Source: Mucilaginibacter pankratovii (GTDB taxonomy: Bacteria; Bacteroidota; Bacteroidia; Sphingobacteriales; Sphingobacteriaceae). From it: 64,000 nucleotides of DNA. Position numbers and translations under genes: made by a program. Below the pieces are notes generated by a model, which was not told the origin of the DNA, did not search any database, and saw nothing but the letters and a program-made list of their open reading frames with translations. Shown piece after piece: positions 52,427 through 61,392 of this stretch (positions are counted from its first letter, which is position 1; each line of letters begins with the position of its first letter). Location of the stretch: positions 186,001 to 250,000 of the forward strand of contig NZ_JACWMY010000007.1 of assembly GCF_014773265.1 (NCBI RefSeq). Direction: 5' to 3'.

Positions 52427-53908
52427 TTAATTAACTGTGCAATTTGCCGCAAAGGTTTTTACTATTGTTGTGGCAGGCGTACCGTTGTTGGGCTGTACTT
52501 TAAAAGTACATCTAACAGCAGCATTAAAATAAGGAGGCGAGTATGCCGGCCCCCAATATTGATACTGGCTGTAAGATACGCTTGCTCCCGAACGAATTGA
52601 ATGATTGCTTGCTTGTTCTACCGTACCAGTGGTAAATGTGGTATTTCCCATGTCATATAAAATCACTTCTTTGTTTACCAAAGTCACAGTAGCTAAAGCG
52701 GATACTGCAGGATTTACCACCGGCGTAACAGTTGCTACAGTTGCGGTAGCGAAAAAATTATACAATGGAAATCCCCAGCTATTATCATATGAATATCCGG
52801 TTACGTGAAAATTCAGTACTGGTTTTGCTGAAAGGTTTACAACGCCCATTGTGCTATTATAAATAGGCGTTAACCCATCAGCAGTTTGGCTATCCGGCTG
52901 TCCTGGCATTGTAAGTTTGTAATTCATCAATCCCCCATTGTTCACTGCAGTCCCTGCCATCTCTACGTTAGCGTTCAGCTTTATATTTACCTGTTGGGGC
53001 CCCGGGCCACTACTTCCACCCAATAACCCGCTCAGAAAATTTTTAACAGTACCGCCTAAAAGATCGCTTGCTGCCGATAGCAGTTTTTTGATCAAATCAG
53101 ACCTATTCGCTTCCGGAATTTTTTTTAACTCGGTAACTCCGATCGCAAGTACGCCACCCTTCACCGCAGTTTTTACGGTTCCGTCAAGGTCGAAAGAATT
53201 TGCTTCAGTACCAATGGTGCCTGTCGCGGTGCCGTCAATTGTTCCATTGAGCTTTAACTGTGTTATGTTTATATACTTGCCGATCCATCCCAATTGCAAG
53301 CTGGTAGAAGCGGTGGTCGCTATAGTTGGATCATATGCCATCTCGTACTGAAATGCAAACCATGTTCCGCCATTGGCGTTTATCTGTTGGTTTAAAACAT
53401 TGGTGAATGCGGGGACATTTTGGTCAATTATGTCGTCGCCTCCAAAATTCAACATCGAACTATTTGCGCTACCATAAAGGTTTAAACCATGTTGAATAAG
53501 AGAAGTATACACCACAGCAGAGGGCTGCCATAAGTAAAGTCTTAAAACACCCCTATATTGGTTATAAAGTGCAAAATAATACCCCATTCCATTTCCCGTA
53601 AGCGGTGTTGTAGGTTTAAAAGTATTATATACAAGTTTCCAACCATCGGCTGATTTAAAATCATTTACTATATCGGAATTAATTTGTGTTGTGCCCGAAT
53701 TCCACGGCATTGGAATTTGGTTGGCCGGACTTGACGGCAGATAGGTTGCGGTTTCCCAGTTGAAATTATAACTGGGAATAGGGGCGTTTATTCCGCTCCC
53801 CACTTTAACAGTAGTAACTGGAACTTCTTTTTTACAACCATACGTCAGGGCGATACCCGTCAGTAAGGAAAGCGTGATAAGGTTTCTTAGGTTTTTTGAC
53901 TTTTTCAT
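52427..53908 (-). CDS. Hypothetical surface lipoprotein
   Basis: 493 aa. Lipobox ALTYGC (lipidated C~25), then KKEVPVTT. The mature part is rich in Thr, Ser, Asn and Gly, beta-rich, with a glycine/serine-rich centre ('LLGGTVKNFLSGLLGGSSGPGPQQ'). No domain is recognised. Placement next to a small barrel protein and an S41 peptidase lipoprotein suggests a surface module. The three genes share an AT-rich composition unlike the GC-richer TonB and CMD genes on both sides, which may point to a separate acquisition. Confidence 0.7.
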   Translation of the reverse strand: MKKSKNLRNLITLSLLTGIALTYGCKKEVPVTTVKVGSGINAPIPSYNFNWETATYLPSSPANQIPMPWNSGTTQINSDIVNDFKSADGWKLVYNTFKPTTPLTGNGMGYYFALYNQYRGVLRLYLWQPSAVVYTSLIQHGLNLYGSANSSMLNFGGDDIIDQNVPAFTNVLNQQINANGGTWFAFQYEMAYDPTIATTASTSLQLGWIGKYINITQLKLNGTIDGTATGTIGTEANSFDLDGTVKTAVKGGVLAIGVTELKKIPEANRSDLIKKLLSAASDLLGGTVKNFLSGLLGGSSGPGPQQVNIKLNANVEMAGTAVNNGGLMNYKLTMPGQPDSQTADGLTPIYNSTMGVVNLSAKPVLNFHVTGYSYDNSWGFPLYNFFATATVATVTPVVNPAVSALATVTLVNKEVILYDMGNTTFTTGTVEQASNHSIRSGASVSYSQYQYWGPAYSPPYFNAAVRCTFKVQPNNGTPATTIVKTFAANCTVN

Positions 53909-53995
53909 GTTTTAAGATGTATTTGTTAAGTATAATTTGATAGACTATTTAACGTTCAGGTTTCTATTACCGATGGGTTCACACTGTATTTATTG

Positions 53996-55264
53996 TTATT
54001 GACTAGTTTCATTTATGACGGAGGCGGGGCTTTCCTTTTTATCTTTCACTACAAATAGTGTCACTATCAACCCTAAAACAAACACCAGCGAAAAGATGAA
54101 GATGGCATTGCCATAACCACCCAGTGCAGATACCAGTACACCTATAAACAATACCGCAGTAGCGGTAAACAACCGGCCTACATTAAAGCAAAAGCCCGTT
54201 GCGGTTGCCCTGATGCCCGTGTGAAATAGCTGCGGTATATAGGCTGACAGCACGCCTTGGCTTGCGCCAAAGAAAAGCCCCATTATAGCTATTTCCGAAT
54301 AAACCGCACCCGATATGCTGCTATTGGTTTTGAATAATACGAACGATAACCCGGTGCAAACCGCAAAACAAAGCAGCATGGATTTGCGCAAGCCAAGCAG
54401 GTTTACCAGCCAACCGGAGAGGAAGCCTCCTATTAAGCCTCCCATTCCTAAGAATTTTATACTCATGCCGCGTGCTTTTGGCGCATCGGTAGCAATGAGG
54501 CTTTGTACCCAGGTGGGCAGCCAGGAGAAAATAGCCCAAAGCCCTATTAACATAGTGCCGAACAGCAATGAACCCACTATAACTTCGCGGCGGTTTAACG
54601 GCGAGAAAAGTGCGTTTGATGAACTTGCCGGTTTTTGCTTGTGGCTAAGCCATTGCTCCGACTCTTTTATTACAAAAAGTGCGATAATGCCCATAGCCAG
54701 TGGCACGGCGCCTATAAAGAAACCATGACGCCAGTCAGGTACATTATCAGTAATGAATCCGGAAGCAAATATCCCGATAGGAAAAGCTATGGATAGGATG
54801 CCAATAATCACCGGTTTATTTTTTTGTGGCCATATCTCGCTAATGAATGTCATCGCGATAACCATTTCCCCGCCAACGCCAAACCCGCTTAAAAAGCGGC
54901 AAAGCACAATACCCTCCCATTGGGGCATCAGCCCGGTTAAAATGGTGAAGCTGCCATAGCAGGCAATCGAATAAACCAGCGCCTTTTTGCGGCCAATTTT
55001 ATCGCTCACCACCCCCCAGCTAAAACCACCTATGGCCCAGCCAAAAATGAAAGTAGCGTTTATATAGCCACTAACGCTATTGAGCTGGCTGGCGGCAACA
55101 TCTCCCTGTAAATCCTTTACAACTACAGGGAGATAAACCGACATGAGGGTAGATACCGAGCCGCCCAGTACGCTGCTCACAAAGCAAATGATAAAAACAG
55201 CCGCCAGGTAGGCGGTGCTTTTTTGTGTGCGTGTGTTTTCTATTTCTATCGTTATCGCATTCAT
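53996..55264 (-). CDS. MFS transporter (sugar/aromatic-acid symporter type)
   Basis: 422 aa with 12 predicted membrane helices. The loop 2-3 MFS signature GVVSDKIGRKKAL (~84-96) and 'RFLSGFGVGGEMVIAMTFISEIWP' in helix 4-5 are typical of the metabolite:H+ symporter group; the mirrored loop 8-9 is degenerate ('GWLVNLLGLRKSML'). It starts 7 bp after the TonB receptor stop, so the two are one transcript: outer- and inner-membrane steps for the same solute. Substrate not deducible; an organosulfur compound is a guess from context. Confidence 0.9.
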   Translation of the reverse strand: MNAITIEIENTRTQKSTAYLAAVFIICFVSSVLGGSVSTLMSVYLPVVVKDLQGDVAASQLNSVSGYINATFIFGWAIGGFSWGVVSDKIGRKKALVYSIACYGSFTILTGLMPQWEGIVLCRFLSGFGVGGEMVIAMTFISEIWPQKNKPVIIGILSIAFPIGIFASGFITDNVPDWRHGFFIGAVPLAMGIIALFVIKESEQWLSHKQKPASSSNALFSPLNRREVIVGSLLFGTMLIGLWAIFSWLPTWVQSLIATDAPKARGMSIKFLGMGGLIGGFLSGWLVNLLGLRKSMLLCFAVCTGLSFVLFKTNSSISGAVYSEIAIMGLFFGASQGVLSAYIPQLFHTGIRATATGFCFNVGRLFTATAVLFIGVLVSALGGYGNAIFIFSLVFVLGLIVTLFVVKDKKESPASVINETSQ

Positions 55265-55271
55265 GATGTTA

Positions 55272-58040
55272 TTATTTTAACGGGCTGTCAAAAACAAGCG
55301 CTACGTAATAGATACCGCCAATAGCAGGTGAGCCGTACGACTGCGAAATATGCTTGTTGAATATGTTACTTGCGCCAAGCTTAATGGTAGTATGCTGTGC
55401 AGGTAATTTTTTGTTCACCTGTGCATCAAACAGCGAATAAGCCGCTATGCGGCCCGGGCGGTTACCGTTAAAGGTACCGTACCAGTCGAACTGGCTTTGC
55501 CAGTGCCAGTTGATGTTGAAACCGAAGCCGTTGCTTACATTAGGGTTGCCAAAATTCATGTTGGTACTATACTCGGGCGTATTGTACTGTGCAATGTTGT
55601 TGGCGTTTGCGCTGCCCAGGTTAAAGTTCGATTTGGTGATGTTGCCACCTAATACATAACCCCTTTCCAACAGGTAGGTTAGGCCAAGGCTTACACCATG
55701 TGCCGATACTTTGTCAGATGCGTTGGTGTATAATTGATAAGCATTAACCGAACGGAGAGCCACCTGGCCCGCAGCAGCAGGGTTAACTTTACCATCGGCA
55801 CCCAATACCGCGGCTGTTGGCTGTACAACTACGGTATTCAGGATAAAATCGGTGTACGAGCTATGGTAATAGTTTACATCAACCAGCAATTTTTCGTTCA
55901 CTACGCCTTTGTATCCAATTTCAAATGCTTTTTGCTGCTCTGGCTTGATGTAGGCAACGTTTGATTTTACAAGCAGGTCTTTATTTTGTACCGCCGCTTG
56001 CTGAGGTGTTGCTCCACCACCTATAGCTGCACCTACAGCAGCACCAAATGCGTTTGCAGAAGCCGATGTGTAGGAATTCTCGTAAACGTTTAAGCCTTTG
56101 CTGTTATTTGGCGCACCACCCAGGATGGTGATAGGCCCTACATTGAGGTGGATGAACTGATCTACCGGGGTTGGGTTACGGAAACCGGTTTGGTACGATG
56201 CCCTGAAGTTGTGCATTGGCGTTACCGAATAAACGCCCGAGAAGCGCGGCGTAAAGCTGCCCTTAAAGTTCTGGTTCTTGTCGTAACGGATAGAGGCGGT
56301 AAGCTTCAGTTTTTCTTCGAACAGTTTTTTGCCGGCCTGCAGGAAACTGCCCCATTCGGTAATGTTTATACGGTTGGTTTTATCATCAAACAAACTGCCA
56401 TTGGTAAACATTTTGTACTGGCGAAGGCTTCCACCGGCCAGCAATTCAAATACTTTAATCTGTTTGCTAAAATCGTACTGCCCGTCGGAATGGTAGAATT
56501 TGCTGTTGCTAAATACACCGGCACCGCTTAAGCCATAGTTATGGATAGAGGCATCCTTAGCAGCATCATACGCCGAAGTGCCCGGTAAAAGGCGGCCCTG
56601 GTCTGCAAAGGTGCGGGCGGCAGTATGGTTATTGCCGCTAACGCCGTTAACATTGCCGTTGAATGCCGATTCGTAACGGGTAAACCAAGTGGCATCTGCA
56701 CTGGCCGGACTAACGGTTTGTCCGTTCAGGTCTTGCACCCAGGTGCGGTTGATAAACTGCCCCAGCGAGCGGGTGTTGTATGAGTCGTGCGAGTTTTCTT
56801 CTACCGAGTAGCCGCGGAAAAAAAAGTTACTGCCCTTCAATTCCAAACGGTGAGTTTGCAGCACAAAGTTATTAAGGTCGAAACGGCTGCTGCCCGTATA
56901 GCTTGCGGTACCACGGCCGTAGTTGTATTGGTATATAGCCTCCAGATTATTACTGATGCGGTATTGTAAAGCGCCGTTCAGTTTTAAGCTATAAACGCCG
57001 TAGTTCATCAGGTCTTTTTCCTCATAACCGGTGCGCGTTACCAAGCCAGCACCTACTAAAGGTTTTGACACCTCGTCGCCGTAGATGTTTAGGGCATCGC
57101 GGGCCGGATCGTTAGGGCCGCGGTTGGCTACAGGCACCAAGGGGTTTATATCGGTGTAATCGTTGGCATACCAATCAGTGCCGGTTAGGTATGATGCGTT
57201 TACCTTAAAGGCGAACTTATCGTTAAAAGATTTTGCAAAACGCAGCGCGAAATCGTATAAACCTTTTGTATCGGCAAAGCTTTCACCAACATGGTTAATG
57301 CCTGTTTTTACGGCTACTGATAAGCCCTGGTATTTAAAAGCGTCCTTAGTTTTAATAGATAACAAGCCATTGAAGGCAACCGGCCCATATAATGCTGATG
57401 CCGCACCTGGGATGATCTCTGCCGATTCTACATCCAGATCTGACGCGCCAAATTGGTTACCTACCGAGAAGTTTAGGCCCGGGGTTTGATTATCCACACC
57501 ATCCACCAGCTGTAAAAAGCGCGAGTTACCGGTGGTGTTAAAACCACGGGTGTTTATTTGTTTGTATGTGATACTGCTGGTAACCGCTTCAATGCCTTTA
57601 AGGTTGATCAACCCATCGTAAAAAGTAAACGATGGGTTCTCCTTAATAGCTTTGGTGGTCATTTTTTCAATACTCACCGGCGACTGCAATATGCTTTGGT
57701 TTACACGGGTTGCGGAGGTAACTACCTCGTTAAGCATAGTGGTACGTACAGGTAAAGCCGCGCTTACGGTTTGGCTTGCAGAGTTAATGGTCACTTCCTG
57801 CTGATCGTACCCAACGGCGGTAATTATAATGGTGAACGGCAATTTTATTTTGCCTGCCGATAGGGTGAACTGCCCTTTAGAATTGGTAGTTGTACCGGCT
57901 ATTTTTTCTTTTACGTTGATGGTTGCGCCGCTTAATGGCTCGTTGGTACCGGCGCCCGTTACGGTGCCCGATATTTTTACATCCTGCGCAAATATGCGCG
58001 CAGACGAAAGCAAAAGTATAATGAGTAAAAACTTTTTCAT
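55272..58040 (-). CDS. TonB-dependent receptor with carboxypeptidase-regulatory-like domain
   Basis: 922 aa. Signal peptide to IFAQ (~18), CarboxypepD-reg-like domain (~22-100, 'ISGTVTGAGTNEPLSGATINVKE'), plug with 'VVTSATRVNQSILQSPVSIEKM', 'RGFNTTGNSRFLQLVDGVDNQTPGL' and 'GAASALYGPVAFNGLLSIKTK', then a barrel. There is no SusD partner, so it is of the siderophore/small-molecule type rather than the SusC type. It forms an outer-membrane uptake unit with the MFS gene 7 bp downstream; the CMD gene upstream ends 116 bp before it. A 7-bp hairpin (ATGTAGC/GCTACAT, 58089-58116) lies in that gap. Confidence 0.93.
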   Translation of the reverse strand: MKKFLLIILLLSSARIFAQDVKISGTVTGAGTNEPLSGATINVKEKIAGTTTNSKGQFTLSAGKIKLPFTIIITAVGYDQQEVTINSASQTVSAALPVRTTMLNEVVTSATRVNQSILQSPVSIEKMTTKAIKENPSFTFYDGLINLKGIEAVTSSITYKQINTRGFNTTGNSRFLQLVDGVDNQTPGLNFSVGNQFGASDLDVESAEIIPGAASALYGPVAFNGLLSIKTKDAFKYQGLSVAVKTGINHVGESFADTKGLYDFALRFAKSFNDKFAFKVNASYLTGTDWYANDYTDINPLVPVANRGPNDPARDALNIYGDEVSKPLVGAGLVTRTGYEEKDLMNYGVYSLKLNGALQYRISNNLEAIYQYNYGRGTASYTGSSRFDLNNFVLQTHRLELKGSNFFFRGYSVEENSHDSYNTRSLGQFINRTWVQDLNGQTVSPASADATWFTRYESAFNGNVNGVSGNNHTAARTFADQGRLLPGTSAYDAAKDASIHNYGLSGAGVFSNSKFYHSDGQYDFSKQIKVFELLAGGSLRQYKMFTNGSLFDDKTNRINITEWGSFLQAGKKLFEEKLKLTASIRYDKNQNFKGSFTPRFSGVYSVTPMHNFRASYQTGFRNPTPVDQFIHLNVGPITILGGAPNNSKGLNVYENSYTSASANAFGAAVGAAIGGGATPQQAAVQNKDLLVKSNVAYIKPEQQKAFEIGYKGVVNEKLLVDVNYYHSSYTDFILNTVVVQPTAAVLGADGKVNPAAAGQVALRSVNAYQLYTNASDKVSAHGVSLGLTYLLERGYVLGGNITKSNFNLGSANANNIAQYNTPEYSTNMNFGNPNVSNGFGFNINWHWQSQFDWYGTFNGNRPGRIAAYSLFDAQVNKKLPAQHTTIKLGASNIFNKHISQSYGSPAIGGIYYVALVFDSPLK

Positions 58041-58156
58041 TGTTGGTTAATAGTTTAAGGGATTAGGATTTTTATGGACGAGCCATGGATGTAGCACACT
58101 CTTTGGGGAGCTACATAGCCCACAACTTTCCACGTGATTTGGGTTTAGCGAATAAT

Positions 58157-58723
58157 TTAAACTGCCTTTTTTAAATGGTCGTAACCTTGCGGAAGCCGTG
58201 TGTAGCCATGGTTTACCAGCCTGCCTGCCAATACATCGTAATAACCGGGTTCGGCCGGTAATGATGTTGCCAGCCCGTCCACATAGCGGTTGTAAAGGCA
58301 AAACAAGGCAGCTATCAGCACAGTATCATGGATCTCCACGTCGGTTGCACCGGCTTCCTTCGCACGCGCTACAGCTTCAGCCGTTACGCTTTTGCCGCTT
58401 TCGCGTGTTTGCGAAGCAATGGTTAAAAGCGCTTTCATCTTATCGCTCACGGGGGCGGTCTCGATGTTTTGCTTTACGCTTGCGGCGGTTTCGGTTTCGC
58501 CGGCCAGCAAGTCGGCAGCGGCGGTATGGGCTGTGGTGCAAAAAGTGCATTGGTTACCGTAGGATACCACGGTGGCAATCAGTTCGCGTTCGGCCTCGGT
58601 TAGGGTTGATGGGCCGCGCAGTAAAAATTGGGTAAGCTCGCGTATTGGCTGAGCGGTACCCTTGCTATATTCCAATAAGCCGGTTATCCCCGGCAAATGG
58701 TCTTCAAGTGCTATATAAGGCAT
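58157..58723 (-). CDS. AhpD/carboxymuconolactone-decarboxylase-family protein (third paralog)
   Basis: The open frame extends to 58777, but ATG at 58723 (MPYIALEDHLPGITGLLEY) aligns with the starts of the other two CMD proteins and is chosen. ~188 aa with C-x-x-C...H in QCTFCTTAH, 'ERELIATVVSYGN' before and 'VEIHDTVLIAALFCLYNRYVDGLATSL' after. It heads the receptor/transporter unit. The three copies bracket the whole TonB-MFS-lipoprotein-peptidase series. Confidence 0.88.
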   Translation of the reverse strand: MPYIALEDHLPGITGLLEYSKGTAQPIRELTQFLLRGPSTLTEAERELIATVVSYGNQCTFCTTAHTAAADLLAGETETAASVKQNIETAPVSDKMKALLTIASQTRESGKSVTAEAVARAKEAGATDVEIHDTVLIAALFCLYNRYVDGLATSLPAEPGYYDVLAGRLVNHGYTRLPQGYDHLKKAV

Positions 58724-58844
58724 AAAAAGGATATTAAAAGTAAATGGAAAGGGGAATGAAGTACGTATGCAACGCATCAGGTGCCTGCGCGTTAGTTATC
58801 GACAGCAGCTATAGGCTCTGCCGGTATTCCCCGTAAAATTCAAT

Positions 58845-59405
58845 TTAAGCTAATATGCCTTGTAGTTCGGGTGGCTGCCCGGGGGTGGACAGGTGAGTTG
58901 TTGGGATGAGTTGTTTAAGATCAGTATACGGGTTTTGTAAGGTCGAAGTATTTAATACAAGGTTAAAAAGCGCCACAGGGTAATTGTAGGTATTATCTAC
59001 GCCCGATTTTTTAGCAACAGGTAAGTGGTTCTTTTTGGCAAGCGGGCTATCGCTTACGTTTTTGGCTGTGATGATATTTTCGCCGATGAGCCTTGTTTTT
59101 TCGTAGTTGGGGATACACATCAAAAACATGGTATCCCTTGTCATTTTTATAGCAACATAGTTGTAATCGTTATCACTTAATTTAACCTGACCGGCAATGG
59201 CCTGAAAATCGCTTTGTTCCTGTATGTGAGGTAGGTTTACAGGTACCTTTATCTCCACCAGCTCGTCGGGCTTGTACAGGCCCTTGCTAATTTGTTCGTT
59301 CGCGTAATCATCGCTATGCTTGATGAAATATTGAAACAACAGCATATACCCGCCTATATTAAATATAAGTACTGTAAGCATCGTTATCGCGAAGAACTTT
59401 TTCAA
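58845..59405 (-). CDS. Hypothetical membrane-anchored protein
   Basis: 186 aa with an N-terminal signal anchor (~5-28, FFAITMLTVLIFNIGGYMLLFQYF) and a periplasmic part 'LYKPDELVEIKVPVNLPHIQEQSDFQAIAGQVKLSDNDYNYVAIKM'. The C-terminus is Pro/Thr-rich. No domain recognised, no cysteine pair. It lies 122 bp upstream of the third CMD gene and ~215 bp downstream of the TPR gene on the same strand. The 215-bp gap holds only a GCATGC...GCATGC repeat. Could be a receptor-associated regulator or unrelated. Confidence 0.65.
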   Translation of the reverse strand: MKKFFAITMLTVLIFNIGGYMLLFQYFIKHSDDYANEQISKGLYKPDELVEIKVPVNLPHIQEQSDFQAIAGQVKLSDNDYNYVAIKMTRDTMFLMCIPNYEKTRLIGENIITAKNVSDSPLAKKNHLPVAKKSGVDNTYNYPVALFNLVLNTSTLQNPYTDLKQLIPTTHLSTPGQPPELQGILA

Positions 59406-59620
59406 TGCAAGAGGTTATGATTGGGTTAAGGTAAAAATAGTAGTTATATATTAAAAAGCAAGTTTATTATAATAATACTTCATAATATACCTTGTGCCTT
59501 CAGATTACCACTGTGATACCTAGCCGGATAAGTAGTTGGTGGGAGAAACCGCATGCATATAGCTAATAGTGGGTTAATAGCATGCAAGGCGGCAGATGGG
59601 TTTGGTGCGTGTGCAGGAAC

Positions 59621-60244
59621 TTAATTCTTAGCCTTATTCAACCCGTCGGTACTGGATGCATCTTCGGGTTTAATAATGAGGGCCTGTTCAAAATAAACGC
59701 GGGCCTGGGCCTTGTTGCCGCTCATGAGGTAAGCCCAGCCAAGCATTTGGTTGCCATCGTAATCAAAGGGATATAGCGTAACCACTTTGGTAAAGTAGCG
59801 TGCTGCTGCATCATACTGTTTACGGTTGTAGAAGATAACTCCCGCCCAGTAATTGGCCTGCGTATTTTGCGGGTCGATCTTTAGGATGGCAGCGTATTGG
59901 GCAAGCACTTTGTCCCAACTCGCTAATAGTGACAGAGGTTTTACATAGCCGAATTTTGCTTCGAGCGCGTTGGGTTTAATGCGCACTGCTTTAGCGTAAT
60001 AGCTTTCGGCCGCGGTGTAGTTTTTACTAAGGAAGTACAGCCAGCCCAGGCGCAGGTTGCTTTCGTAATCGCCATCGCTGTAAAAGGGTTTTATATCGTT
60101 GATGGCTTCGGCGTAGTTTTTTTTCGCTTCATCAGCGTAGCTGCTTTTGTAGGCGCGCTGCATGGCGGCTTCCGACTGTGCCCTGGCCTGCAACATTGCA
60201 AACAGGCAGATTAAAACCGTAAATAATTTTTTTAAAACTTCCAT
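59621..60244 (-). CDS. Exported TPR protein
   Basis: 207 aa. Signal peptide (MEVLKKLFTVLICLFAMLQARAQ), then TPR units at ~39-72, ~73-106 ('YTAAESYYAKAVRIKPNALEAKFGY'), ~107-140 ('DKVLAQYAAILKIDPQNTQANYWAG') and ~141-200 ('YDAAARYFTKVVTLYP', 'AQARVYFEQALIIKP'). A protein-interaction scaffold in the periplasm. Its start overlaps the end of the YaiO-like gene by 13 bases, the last step of a four-gene overlapping operon. Confidence 0.85.
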   Translation of the reverse strand: MEVLKKLFTVLICLFAMLQARAQSEAAMQRAYKSSYADEAKKNYAEAINDIKPFYSDGDYESNLRLGWLYFLSKNYTAAESYYAKAVRIKPNALEAKFGYVKPLSLLASWDKVLAQYAAILKIDPQNTQANYWAGVIFYNRKQYDAAARYFTKVVTLYPFDYDGNQMLGWAYLMSGNKAQARVYFEQALIIKPEDASSTDGLNKAKN

Positions 60245-61392
60245 GTAAGTCCCCCGGTTACCGAATGTTGTTTATACTCTTGAATTTTGTAAAAATCTTT
60301 CTTTTGCTCAAACGCATAATTCAGGTGCAAAAGTACATGGCCGCTTAGCTGGTAATAAGCCGTTGCACCTGTTTTAAATGTAGCAATATCTATGGCATTA
60401 TACACGTACAATGCATCTGCATCCAAATAGTTGTTTAACGTACCTATCGTTACATTGGCATCTGCCCAAAAATTACGGAACACTTTTGTGCCGACGGTTT
60501 GGCTGAATACAAATTTGGAGCCACCCTGGCGCAGCAAACTTGCCCTCGAAATAAAATATAAATGGATGTTACCCTTAGGATAAAGGCTCAACTGGGCGTT
60601 GTATTGCTGGAACGTGGTGTCGCTAATGCGGCCAAAGTTAGCGTCGGCCTGCAGTACTGCGTCGCCTGTGGCATATTTTAATCCGCCAATACCAATGTGG
60701 TTGTTATAGGTGCCTACGCTGTATTTGGTGTTGAGGTAATGATAGCCCCCGAAAACGGATAAAGCACTGCTTGCCGAATAGTTGAGTTTACCGTAGTACT
60801 CCAGCTGTTGTATGGGGCTGTTTACCAGGCTGCCAAAAAAACGGTGGTAAATATCCTGCCCAAAATAGGCGAAGGATTCGTCCAGAACAAAACGGTAGCC
60901 TAAAGTATTGGTGAAACCCAGCCGCATATAGGTGCCATTACCGCGCCGGGGATTTTTGGAAAACTTGCTACCGCCCTCGGCAGATGCGCTGATAAATTTA
61001 ACCGGCGATGGTTTTGCAGTGTAGGTGCTGTCATCCAACAGGGCAAGGTGGTAGCCTGCGGCATCGGTACGGTTGAGGTACAGGTTGCAGAGGTACGCGT
61101 AATAGTTGGCGGTTTGGTTGCGCTGATCTTGCTTCAATACCTCGCGGTACTGGCTTAACGCAGTGGTGTAATTGCCGGTTATGAAATGGGCGTAAGCCAT
61201 GCGCAAGTGTAGCAAAGGGAAATCCACGCCGTTTTTTAGCGACTGGTTGCCATAGCTGATCAGTTGCTGCCAGTTTCCCGCCAGGTAGAACGAGTAGCTG
61301 ATGCTATCGGTTTTTGGGTAGCTATCCTGTGCACGGGCTATAGCAGTGCACAATAATAGGGTAGTTATCAGTATGAACTTTATGCCTCCCAT
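60232..61392 (-). CDS. YaiO-family outer-membrane beta-barrel protein with TPR N-terminus
   Basis: 386 aa. Signal peptide (LITTLLLCTAIARAQ); TPR-like helices ~45-115 ('YTTALSQYREVLKQDQRNQTANYYAYL'); then a barrel (~130-386) with YaiO-like strands ('LSVFGGYHYLNTKYSVGTYNNHIGIGGLKYATGDAVL', 'GGSKFVFSQTVGTKVFRNFWADANVTIGT') and a C-terminal 'SVTGGLTWKF' ending in Phe for outer-membrane assembly. YaiO-like proteins are linked with surface polysaccharide or export systems. It overlaps both neighbours by 13 bases, so it is made with them. Confidence 0.8.
   Translation of the reverse strand: MGGIKFILITTLLLCTAIARAQDSYPKTDSISYSFYLAGNWQQLISYGNQSLKNGVDFPLLHLRMAYAHFITGNYTTALSQYREVLKQDQRNQTANYYAYLCNLYLNRTDAAGYHLALLDDSTYTAKPSPVKFISASAEGGSKFSKNPRRGNGTYMRLGFTNTLGYRFVLDESFAYFGQDIYHRFFGSLVNSPIQQLEYYGKLNYSASSALSVFGGYHYLNTKYSVGTYNNHIGIGGLKYATGDAVLQADANFGRISDTTFQQYNAQLSLYPKGNIHLYFISRASLLRQGGSKFVFSQTVGTKVFRNFWADANVTIGTLNNYLDADALYVYNAIDIATFKTGATAYYQLSGHVLLHLNYAFEQKKDFYKIQEYKQHSVTGGLTWKF

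Noticed and set aside
58796-58843. 15-codon ORF (TTG start) ending YSCCR upstream of the third CMD gene, a possible second Cys leader
   Set aside because: TTG start right at the preceding stop, only two Cys codons and no clear promoter; too weak to call.
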